A DNA stretch of 64,000 nucleotides from Vreelandella subglaciescola. GTDB taxonomy: Bacteria > Pseudomonadota > Gammaproteobacteria > Pseudomonadales > Halomonadaceae. The position numbers and the translations under genes were made by a program. Where the stretch lies: the NCBI RefSeq assembly GCF_900142895.1, contig NZ_LT670847.1, positions 496,001 through 560,000 of the forward strand, in the 5' to 3' direction. Below, in pieces: positions 28,541-35,182 of the stretch (positions are counted from its first letter, which is position 1; each line of letters opens with the position of its first letter). The notes below the pieces were generated by a model. The model ran no database searches and was not told where the DNA came from. It saw nothing but the letters and a program-made list of their open reading frames with translations.

Positions 28541-29447
28541 AAAGTCTTTCCGGGTATTTTCTTTGCGCGTAATTCCGAAAAACAGCTATAAAAGGAGACA
28601 AATCGAAATTATATTTATAGTAACAATCCGACTTTTTTGATCGATAAAGACCCTTCACGTTTCTTTCAATTGAACCAAAAGCGCAGAGAATTGCTAAGAG
28701 CTTAGAGACGTTATTAAAGTTTGACTTACCAAAGAGCTGTATCAATAACTCTATTACTTCCTTATGGGTAAGAGGCCCCGACAAGAATACTAAATCATGT
28801 AAGAACATCGCAGAATACTTATCGAACGAATCGCCTGGATGTAGGGACTCTAGCTTTGCGGATTTTGACTTGGACTTCAAAGGCTTTTGAAAAAGATTAT
28901 ATATCTTATAAAACGTATCTCCGATCGCATCCTTTGACCATATGCCATCATTGCTCATCTTATAACAAATAATTCTTTCCGGACCTGACGACTCATTGAT
29001 AGCTTTAATCGGCCCGAGGTTTATAAAAGACTCTTCGTCTTTAAACTTCTCATCGTTTATGATGACAAGTTTTTCACGCAAAGTCCGATGAGAGAATGCA
29101 CCCAGTTCGGTGAAAGAACTCGGGCTTTCCAAAACGATTAGGACGTAATCAGAGAAATCAGAAATCAAATGCTCAACATCAAGAAGATTTTCTTTATGGC
29201 CCTCTTCTTTTAGTGTTGAAAACATTCTTTCTGCCAGGAAAAAATATGTATGAGGCAGGTGTTTGTCAGAAAAATCCATGAGCGCTCTACGTCGCTCTGA
29301 TATTTCTTCTTTTGATTTATTAGCTCCGCACAAAAAAACGAAACGGGCAATAGTAGGGGGAAGAAGAACACGACCGGAGTTAATTGACCGTCTCAGCGCG
29401 CTTAGACGGTCATGTACCAGTCTTTTATGTCTAATTTCATGAAGCAT
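28530..29447 (-). CDS. Retron effector, NDT-like / winged-helix (type II-A, Eco1-like)
   Basis: A 305-residue protein matching the retron-Eco1 (Ec86) effector. The N-terminal nucleoside deoxyribosyltransferase-like domain has VFLCGANKS (37-45) and the diagnostic LESPSSFTELGAFS (E107 probable catalytic Glu), then FKDEESFINLGPIKAI. A C-terminal part of about 100 residues looks like the DNA-binding winged helix. In Eco1 this protein is an NAD-depleting N-glycosidase held inactive in the msDNA-RT filament and released by phage. ATG at 29447 has AGGTGA 9 bases upstream, which is part of retron element a2. Order ncRNA-effector-RT fits type II-A. Confidence 0.88.
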   Translation of the reverse strand: MLHEIRHKRLVHDRLSALRRSINSGRVLLPPTIARFVFLCGANKSKEEISERRRALMDFSDKHLPHTYFFLAERMFSTLKEEGHKENLLDVEHLISDFSDYVLIVLESPSSFTELGAFSHRTLREKLVIINDEKFKDEESFINLGPIKAINESSGPERIICYKMSNDGIWSKDAIGDTFYKIYNLFQKPLKSKSKSAKLESLHPGDSFDKYSAMFLHDLVFLSGPLTHKEVIELLIQLFGKSNFNNVSKLLAILCAFGSIERNVKGLYRSKKSDCYYKYNFDLSPFIAVFRNYAQRKYPERLYAY

Positions 29448-29454
29448 TGTAAGT

Positions 29455-29604
29455 TGTCACCTACTTAAGCACGCGTTACTTCCTTTGACGGAAGGCGCTG
29501 ACTAGCGCCTTCCGTCAAAGGAAGTAACGCCAGAAAGTTAAAAATCCAGAGGCAGAACACGACTCGTGTTCCGATGGGCCTAAGCCCATAATCGCTAGGT
29601 GACA
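29455..29604 (-). ncRNA. Retron msr-msd RNA
   Basis: About 150 nt, minus strand. The 5' end a1 (TGTCACCTA, 29604-29596) is perfectly complementary to a2 (TAGGTGACA, 29463-29455). The base after a1 is the likely branching guanosine G29595 in TAGCGA, as in Eco1 (TTAGCGAG). Two msr hairpins follow: atgggc-ttag-gcccat and gaacacg-agt-cgtgttc. The msd is a 27-bp perfect stem with a 4-base loop (29473-29530). A promoter sits at the right distance upstream, and the effector starts 8 bases after a2. Confidence 0.88.
29473..29530 (-). repeat. msd long hairpin, 27-bp perfect inverted repeat
   Basis: Arms 29473-29499 and 29504-29530 pair without mismatch around the loop 29500-29503 (AGTC on the minus strand). 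Reverse transcription would turn it into the long DNA hairpin of the msDNA. Confidence 0.95.
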
Positions 29605-29609
29605 TCAGA

Positions 29610-29638
29610 AAGATACCTCTTCCCTCTCTGTTAGTCAA
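29610..29638 (-). promoter_or_regulatory. Sigma-70 promoter of the retron
   Basis: Minus strand TTGACT (29638-29633), 17-base spacer, TATCTT (29615-29610). Transcription would start about 6-7 bases later, which coincides with the first base of a1 at 29604. The retron thus carries its own promoter inside the cassette. Confidence 0.7.
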
Positions 29639-29660
29639 TCCAACGAACCTAGCCATTGAT

Positions 29661-29732
29661 TTGTAACGCTTTGGCTTTGCGGCGCCCCGAAGCGCCAGCG
29701 TAGGTGCGTCCGACAACAGCCTATTGTTAGGC
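29661..29732 (-). other. attC-like recombination site 1 (closes cassette 1)
   Basis: Opens on the minus strand with GCCTAAC (29732-29726, matches RYYYAAC), then AATAGGCTGTTGTCGGACGC and GGCGCTTCGGGGCGCCGCAA, and ends AAAGC-GTTACAA (29667-29661). GCCTAAC is the exact reverse complement of GTTAGGC at the start of cassette 1 (30786-30780). Size (72 bp) and symmetry are typical of attC. Confidence 0.88.
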
Positions 29733-29735
29733 ATT

Positions 29736-30773
29736 CTAGCTTCCGCCACTTTTGTCCACTTTGACTGACATAAGCGATCGCATGAGCAAGAAATCATCTG
29801 GTGCGGAAAAGTCTAGCTCACCGTCATCCTTCACAAAACCCTGGGCTAACCTCTCATGACTCAACGCACTTGGCTTTAGCGGGTGCTTAGCAAAGGGATT
29901 ATGTAACACGCACAAACCATCCGAAAGATGCTCGAAATACTCGGACTTTGAGATCTTCCTAATGATTGGATAAAGTGAACCACGGTTTGGGTGATAAGTA
30001 GTATATACAGTCATTGCAGAAGGGTTATCAGCCAACGCCCTTACTTTCCCCCAAGTAGCAAGACTACTGAAAATTACGGCGCTAACATCTGAATATTCTG
30101 GCGAACAAAAATAACCAAGATCTATAGTTGCATTCTCATTCTTTAATACGCCACTTACATTATAGCTGACCATCTCATTTGAGCCTGAAGCTAAAGTTTG
30201 TTCTTCGTCATGGTACAGACCATATAATGCGCTTATGATTGGCCTAAACGCAGACATATGAGAGAATGGTCTATCAAATGACGCGATAGCTAAAACGAAT
30301 GGCTTGTTTTTGCATTGTGCTAACTTTGAGTACCTTTCCCTCAGTCTTTTCACTTTCGAAGTGAAGCTATTGCATAGCCTTATCGTTGCGTCTTGGTTAA
30401 ATCGATTAAAGTCACTTGGCAAGGAATCCATTGAATACCCATGCGCTGGTTGACCGTCCATCGGAGGTGCCGAGATGGTAGCCTCTATGCAAAAAGGCTC
30501 CTCTGCATCGACCACAAAATCTGGCGCTGAATAGCTAAAATCAATGGTAGCTCCTAGCTCTTTCAGAAAAGCATGGAGATACAGCTCCCACAAACAAGGC
30601 TCAAAGCTGGTCTGGAATTCGTGACAGAATTTTCCATCTCGATCTTCGAAACCATCCGACCATTCAAGCAAGACCTTGCGCTCAGGCGCATAGTCACCAT
30701 CCCGAATCATCTGATAGACCGGATGTTGAGCCTCTATTTTTGCTACATCCTTAAACAATGGTAGTTCTGACAT
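29736..30773 (-). CDS. Unknown cassette protein with possible PD-(D/E)xK core (cassette 1)
   Basis: A 345-residue cytosolic protein I do not recognise. Residues 55-100 contain an Asp/Glu pattern like restriction-endonuclease folds: E63 in LWELYLHAFL, P84-D85 in APDFVV and E97-A-T99 in FCIEATI, with Thr where Lys is usual. This suggests a nuclease-like fold, active or degenerate. The rest has no membrane segment or signal. ATG at 30773 lies 6 bases after the cassette junction GTTAGGC, and the stop lies 3 bases before attC 1, so the gene fills its cassette. Position in front of a retron and an Abi-like gene hints at defence; this is inference. Confidence 0.7.
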   Translation of the reverse strand: MSELPLFKDVAKIEAQHPVYQMIRDGDYAPERKVLLEWSDGFEDRDGKFCHEFQTSFEPCLWELYLHAFLKELGATIDFSYSAPDFVVDAEEPFCIEATISAPPMDGQPAHGYSMDSLPSDFNRFNQDATIRLCNSFTSKVKRLRERYSKLAQCKNKPFVLAIASFDRPFSHMSAFRPIISALYGLYHDEEQTLASGSNEMVSYNVSGVLKNENATIDLGYFCSPEYSDVSAVIFSSLATWGKVRALADNPSAMTVYTTYHPNRGSLYPIIRKISKSEYFEHLSDGLCVLHNPFAKHPLKPSALSHERLAQGFVKDDGELDFSAPDDFLLMRSLMSVKVDKSGGS

Positions 30774-30779
30774 AATTTT

Positions 30780-30869
30780 GCCTAACAGGTATTAGACAGC
30801 GCGCTCTATGATTGGATAAACGTGCCGGCACGTTTATCCGACAAAAATAGCCCGCCTCTTTCGCCTAAC
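30780..30869 (-). other. Cassette-1 junction and proximal palindromic segment
   Basis: GTTAGGC occurs twice on the minus strand, at 30869-30863 and at 30786-30780; the second is the cassette 1 start. Between them lies a perfect 26-bp palindrome (30814-30839) with no loop. No RYYYAAC partner is seen between the two, so this is not a normal attC. It may be a remnant of attI or of a damaged cassette. No gene. A TATAAT lies just proximal, at 30882-30887. Confidence 0.5.
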
Positions 30870-30955
30870 ACATTGATTTATATTATAATTAATTAAAATT
30901 CGGCTACCTATGCAGGATTCGCACGCTTGCGCTTTTTCCCGGCACCCATAAAACT

Positions 30956-31117
30956 GTGCGTATATCCATATAGCAAGAGAACAGCCGCCTGGACACACAA
31001 CAAGCCGTCCAAACCGGTGAATCGCGTGAAGGCCGTAATGCGAGTGAATGCTATAGCCCTCATGCCGAAGAGGCCTGTTGCGACTGGGTACGTAACTTTA
31101 TCCCGCCTAATTCACCG
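30956..31117 (+). other. Possible group II intron 5' fragment
   Basis: The stretch begins GTGCG at 30956 and contains aacagccgcc, ggtgaatcgcgtgaaggcc and taatgcgagtgaatgc, reminiscent of domain I of bacterial group II introns. No domain V, no 3' end and no intron reverse transcriptase is visible; the IS-like sequence follows directly. I call it a truncated remnant only. Confidence 0.3.
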
Positions 31118-32604
31118 GGCTGAGACAGAAAAGAAGATGGCGAGCAGTTTCTCTTGTAGAATCAAGATGTTCCTGAACGAACACAATTCAAGAGGACCAC
31201 TCGCCATGGGTGAAAGCTTATCCCCCTGGACCCCGTCATGCAACGGGTCCATCCGCGTCGAGCTCAGCGGCCATCGCACCACCAGCGACAGCGGTGCTTT
31301 GCTGTTGCGTGAAGCCCTCGACAACAGCGGCATGATCGATGCGCTGGACGACCATCTGGTCGATCACCGCGACCCGGATCGCGTCCGCCACTCGTTAGCC
31401 AGCCAGCTGCGTACCCTGGTGCTGCAGCGTTCGATGGGCTGGATCGACCTCAGCGATACCGATACGCTTCGCCGTGACCCGCTCTGGCAGCTAGCCTGCA
31501 GTGATGCCCGCGGGACAACGCCGTTGGCTCAGGACCGGCCATCTCAAGCGACGCTGTCGCGGCTGCTGACGTGCCTGGGCCGCGACGACAATATCGATAC
31601 CGTGCATGAGGGCCTGCTGCGGCTGGCGGTCTGGCGACTGACCTCGCTGAACGGCGGCGAACGCCCCGAGCATCTGACGCTGGACATCGACGGCTTGCCG
31701 ATCGACGTTCACGGCCACCAGGGCGGTTCGGCGTTTCATGGACTTTACGGGGCCAGAATATACTCGCCTTTGGTGGCCTCGCTGGCAGAGACCGGCGACA
31801 TGGTGGGCGGCCTGCTGCGTGAAGGTAACGCCGGCCCAGCCGAGAATGCCGATACCTGGATCCCACATCTGGTGCGGCGACTCAACGAGAGCACCGGGGC
31901 CAAGGTCAAGGTGCGCATCGACGCCGGCTTCACCGACAACGACACGCTTGAGGCGCTGGAAGATCGCGACATCGAGTATCTGGGCCGGTTGCGCAGTCAT
32001 ACGGGCCTGCAGACACTGGCAGCGCCACATCTGAAGCGGCCACGCGGCCGGCCCCCCGAGCAACCTCGGGAATGGTGCCATGACCTGGCGTACCAAGCCG
32101 GTACCTGGCCGGCGCCGCGGCGCGTGGTGCTGGTGGTACAAGAGCGGCCCGATGATCTGCTGCTGCATGCCTTCTTTTTGGTCACCAATCTCGGCAAGTT
32201 CGACTGGCCGCCGGAAAAGGTCCTGGCGCTTTATCGCAAGCGCGGCAGCGCCGAAGCCCACATGGGCGAGGTGAAGTCGTCGCTCGATATGCATCTCTCC
32301 TCGACTGATCGCGGTGTCTCCACCGTCCAGGACGTCATGGCCCGCAACGAGGTAAACCTGCTGCTGACTCTCTGCGCTTATCAGGTGCTACACGGGCTGC
32401 GTTGCCTGTTGGAACGACAGACCCGGCAGGGCTGGAGCCTGAAGCGGATGCGCGAGCAGGTGCTCAAGGTGGCCGCCACGCTGACAGTGCACGCCCGGCG
32501 TATCACCGTGCACCTCGGCGATGCCGCCGACAAATGGTGGCCATCCTTACTGAAGGGGTTGCCGCGGCTGACGGCATTGACCTGACACGTCGCATTACTC
32601 AGCC
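31118..32604 (+). mobile_element. IS1380-type insertion sequence (ends uncertain)
   Basis: Contains an intact IS1380-type transposase. GGCTGAG at 31118-31124 and its reverse complement CTCAGCC at 32598-32604 could be the tips of terminal repeats, but they are only 7 bp long and I see no flanking target duplication, so the boundaries are provisional. GC content is higher than in the neighbouring cassettes. Confidence 0.5.
31206..32585 (+). CDS. IS1380-family transposase
   Basis: DDE transposase of 459 residues. The first Asp is in LTLDIDGLPIDVHGHQ, the second in VRIDAGFTDNDT, and the Glu in YRKRGSAEAHMGEVK, the spacing seen in the IS1380 group. ATG at 31206 was chosen because AGAGGA lies upstream and the N-terminus (MGESLSPWT) is right for this group; the frame is open for 93 more codons upstream without similarity. 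The gene looks complete. It sits on the promoter-proximal side of the cassette cluster, where an integron integrase would be expected. Confidence 0.88.
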   Translation: MGESLSPWTPSCNGSIRVELSGHRTTSDSGALLLREALDNSGMIDALDDHLVDHRDPDRVRHSLASQLRTLVLQRSMGWIDLSDTDTLRRDPLWQLACSDARGTTPLAQDRPSQATLSRLLTCLGRDDNIDTVHEGLLRLAVWRLTSLNGGERPEHLTLDIDGLPIDVHGHQGGSAFHGLYGARIYSPLVASLAETGDMVGGLLREGNAGPAENADTWIPHLVRRLNESTGAKVKVRIDAGFTDNDTLEALEDRDIEYLGRLRSHTGLQTLAAPHLKRPRGRPPEQPREWCHDLAYQAGTWPAPRRVVLVVQERPDDLLLHAFFLVTNLGKFDWPPEKVLALYRKRGSAEAHMGEVKSSLDMHLSSTDRGVSTVQDVMARNEVNLLLTLCAYQVLHGLRCLLERQTRQGWSLKRMREQVLKVAATLTVHARRITVHLGDAADKWWPSLLKGLPRLTALT

Positions 32605-33116
32605 TTTTCCAGCAGACAAAACGGCCACTATGGAGGCCGACGACCACGGCTGCGCCGTCACTCGAAACCAATGAACTTCAGTTATAAATATCACGGCATT
32701 GATACGATAAAGCTATGTGCTAATCGGCTACTCAGCGACCGTATGACATAAAAGCCGGTCGGTCCCGGTCACCACGGGACGTAAAACGCTCGTTCGGCGT
32801 CCTGATGAATAAGGCGGGTTTATGCGTGTTCATGGCACCGCCATTCCTTTGGCATGAATTGAGGTTTTGTGTGGCTACCGTACGCCCCGACAGAGTTATA
32901 GCTAGCTCAATTAACTCAGCCTAATGCAGCCGCTTTCCCAATACCAGACGAAATGGCGTCGCAGCCAACGTGGCAGAGGCGCTGCCTGGCCTGCACGACG
33001 TATTCATTTCATCGATGGCTACTCAACCTGACTGAGTAAAATTCTATTAAAAAACCCAAAAACAGGCATAAAAACCACGTTTTCGCCGATTTTCATCAGA
33101 TGTGCCTACTCGAAAT
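32605..33116. other. Gene-free region between IS and met leader
   Basis: About 510 bases without a convincing gene on either strand, with mixed base composition. It looks like scar sequence between mobile elements and the core chromosome. Confidence 0.5.
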
Positions 33117-33146
33117 TTGACATTATCAGGATGCAATACCTAAAAT
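33117..33146 (+). promoter_or_regulatory. Strong sigma-70 promoter of the metNIQ leader
   Basis: TTGACA (33117-33122), 18-base spacer, TAAAAT (33141-33146). Transcription would begin near 33153, about 235 bases before metN, leaving a structured leader. Confidence 0.7.
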
Positions 33147-33152
33147 GGACGT

Positions 33153-33256
33153 CGCTATACATCATTGTCCAGACGCCGATTTGTCCCCAGATTGCGGGCG
33201 TCCACCGAGCTTGAAGCTCGGTGAAGTGCAGCTAAACGGGTGTGTCCAGCGTTGAT
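33153..33256 (+). ncRNA. Structured leader RNA upstream of metN
   Basis: The predicted transcript folds into gacgcc/ggcgtc pairing, then a perfect 8-bp hairpin caccgagc-ttgaa-gctcggtg (33203-33223), then GGGTG, which can pair with CACCC in the left arm of the following terminator. This is the layout of an attenuator or riboswitch. I cannot match it to a named class; a free-standing sRNA is the alternative. Confidence 0.45.
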
Positions 33257-33283
33257 GGCCACCCGCCAGGGTGGCCTTTTTTT
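33257..33283 (+). terminator. Intrinsic terminator in front of metN
   Basis: ggccaccc-gcca-gggtggcc followed by seven T. It lies about 105 bases before metN and downstream of the leader promoter, so it either attenuates metNIQ or ends a small RNA. Confidence 0.85.
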
Positions 33284-33387
33284 GTTTATCCCCCTACGCT
33301 TGCTCCCTCGCAGTCCGTCTTCGGCCTCACACGTTTTCAGCCAACGCGTTGTTCTCGCTACGTTTTGGTCTACACAAAGCAGACGTC

Positions 33388-34431
33388 ATGATAGAACTAA
33401 GCAACGTCAGTAAAACCTACGGCAGCGGCGCCGACGCCGTGCATGCCCTGCGCGATGTCGACCTGCATATTCCCGAGGGCAGCATTCACGGGGTTATCGG
33501 CCTTTCCGGAGCGGGGAAATCCACGCTAATCCGCTGCGTTAACCTGCTGGAGCGCCCTACCGGCGGCAGCGTTACGGTCAACGGGCAGGAAATGACGCGT
33601 CTGGATGGCCAGGCCCTCAACCGGGCACGCCACCGCATCGGCATGATTTTCCAGCACTTCAACCTGCTCACCACGCGTAATGTGTTTGATAACGTGGCGC
33701 TGCCTCTTGAGCTGATGGGCCACAACCGCGCCAGCATCAAACAGCGCGTATTGCCGCTGTTAAAGCTGGTGGGGCTTGATGATAAAGTTCAGCAGTTTCC
33801 TGCTCAGCTTTCCGGCGGGCAGAAGCAGCGCGTGGCGATTGCCCGGGCGCTGGCGAGTGAACCGGCGGTGCTGCTCTGCGATGAGGCCACCTCGGCGCTT
33901 GATCCACAAACCACCGGCTCCATTCTCGAGCTGCTGCGCGACATCAACCGCACGCTGGGCATCACGATTCTGCTGATCACTCACGAAATGGAAGTGGTCA
34001 AATCCATTTGCCATCGCGTGGGCCTGATTTCCGACGGGCGGCTGGTGGAAGAGGCCGAAGTCGGCGACTTCTTTACCGCGCCCGAGACTCAGCTGGGCCG
34101 CGAATTCCTCAACGACTTTTTGCAGCTCTCGCCCCCGCAGGAGCTCGTCAACCGCCTGGAAGACGCGCCGGACGAGCACACCCACCCCGTGGTGCGGCTG
34201 ACGTTTTCCGGCGATGCCGTGGCCACGCCGCTTATCTCGCGGCTGGCCCGGGAATGCGGCGTTGATGTCAGCATTTTGCAAGCCAAGGTGGAATCCATCC
34301 AGGAGCGCACGCTGGGGCTGATGATCGCCGAACTGTTAGGCACGCAGGCGCAGACCCAGCAGGCCATGCGCTACCTTGAATCCCACGAACTGAAAGTCGA
34401 GGTGCTTGGGCATGTCCAGCGCGATGATTGA
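33388..34431 (+). CDS. metN: Methionine ABC transporter ATP-binding protein
   Basis: ATPase subunit of the D/L-methionine importer, 347 residues. Walker A is GLSGAGKST (38-46), the Q-loop and signature LSGGQKQRVAIARAL and Walker B LLCDEATSALDP follow, and the C-terminal NIL regulatory domain (about 260-345) that binds methionine for trans-inhibition is present. I chose ATG at 33388 (MIELSNVSKTYGSG); the open frame runs 39 codons further upstream through the terminator and is not real. The ribosome binding site is weak. The sequence AGACGTCA at the start codon resembles half of a MetJ box. metI overlaps its 3' end by 20 bases. Confidence 0.95.
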   Translation: MIELSNVSKTYGSGADAVHALRDVDLHIPEGSIHGVIGLSGAGKSTLIRCVNLLERPTGGSVTVNGQEMTRLDGQALNRARHRIGMIFQHFNLLTTRNVFDNVALPLELMGHNRASIKQRVLPLLKLVGLDDKVQQFPAQLSGGQKQRVAIARALASEPAVLLCDEATSALDPQTTGSILELLRDINRTLGITILLITHEMEVVKSICHRVGLISDGRLVEEAEVGDFFTAPETQLGREFLNDFLQLSPPQELVNRLEDAPDEHTHPVVRLTFSGDAVATPLISRLARECGVDVSILQAKVESIQERTLGLMIAELLGTQAQTQQAMRYLESHELKVEVLGHVQRDD

Positions 34432-35065
34432 TCTTATTTTGCAGGCCACGCTTGATACGCTGTATATGGTCGGCGTCTCCGGGCTTATCGCCACGCTTCT
34501 GGGCGTACCGCTGGGCGTGCTGCTTTACATCACCCGCCCGGGCCAGATTATTGCCATGCCGCTGGCGAATCAGGCGCTGAGCATTGTGACCAACATCGGG
34601 CGCTCGATTCCGTTCATCATTCTCATGGTCGCCATCATCCCGTTCACGCGTATGCTGGTAGGCACATCGATCGGCATTAACGCCGCCTCGGTACCGCTAA
34701 CCATCGCCGCAATTCCGTTTGTGGCAAGACTGGTGGAAGGCGCGTTGAACGAAATTTCACCGGGGCTGATCGAAGCGGCTCAGGCAATGGGCGCCACGCC
34801 CTGGCAGATTGTGCGCAAGGTGCTGCTACCCGAAGCACGCGGCGGCATTATTACCGGACTGACCATTACCGCGGTCACGCTGGTCAGCTACTCGGCCATG
34901 GCCGGCGCAGTTGGCGGCGGCGGGCTTGGTGATCTGGGCATTCGCTACGGCTATAACCGCTTCAACCCCACGATCATGCTGATCACCGTGGTTATTCTCG
35001 TGGTCATGGTGCAGGGTTTTCAAAGCCTGGGCGATTACCTGGTACGCAGAAGCGACCGTAAGTAA
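34412..35065 (+). CDS. metI: Methionine ABC transporter permease
   Basis: Inner-membrane permease of 217 residues, the same length as E. coli MetI, with about five helices. Characteristic stretches are LLYITRPGQII, NIGRSIPFIILMV, the coupling-helix loop EAAQAMGATPWQIVRKVLLPEA and YSAMAGAVGGGGLGDLG. ATG at 34412 overlaps metN and has GAGG 9 bases upstream; an ATG at 34424 is possible. Works with MetN and MetQ. Confidence 0.95.
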   Translation: MSSAMIDLILQATLDTLYMVGVSGLIATLLGVPLGVLLYITRPGQIIAMPLANQALSIVTNIGRSIPFIILMVAIIPFTRMLVGTSIGINAASVPLTIAAIPFVARLVEGALNEISPGLIEAAQAMGATPWQIVRKVLLPEARGGIITGLTITAVTLVSYSAMAGAVGGGGLGDLGIRYGYNRFNPTIMLITVVILVVMVQGFQSLGDYLVRRSDRK

Positions 35066-35088
35066 ACGCTCATCGATAACCAAAAAGC

Positions 35089-35137
35089 ATTAGACATCTG
35101 TTTTTTATCGCTGCAATATTAAACATCTGTTTTTATC
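35089..35137 (+). repeat. Direct repeat between metI and metQ
   Basis: ATTAGACATCTG-T6-ATC (35089-35109) and ATTAAACATCTG-T5-ATC (35118-35137) are near-identical copies 29 bases apart. The first contains AGACATCT, one base from a MetJ half-site. They lie upstream of metQ and may bind a regulator. Confidence 0.45.
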
Positions 35138-35182
35138 ACGCGATATCCGTACAACGTATTCAGCAATGATCGGAGTCTGAGC

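Noticed and set aside
29473..29530. 27-bp inverted repeat as a transcription terminator or CRISPR-like repeat
   Set aside because: No T-run follows on either strand and no spacer array; position and flanking a1/a2 fit the msd of the retron.
30927..31205. N-terminal extension of the transposase to 30927
   Set aside because: No similarity to the family, and ATG 31206 has a ribosome binding site.
31118..32604. Firm IS boundaries
   Set aside because: Only a 7-bp tip match and no target duplication; kept as provisional.
33271..33387. metN starting at 33271
   Set aside because: The extension would begin inside the intrinsic terminator; the conserved ATPase starts at 33388.
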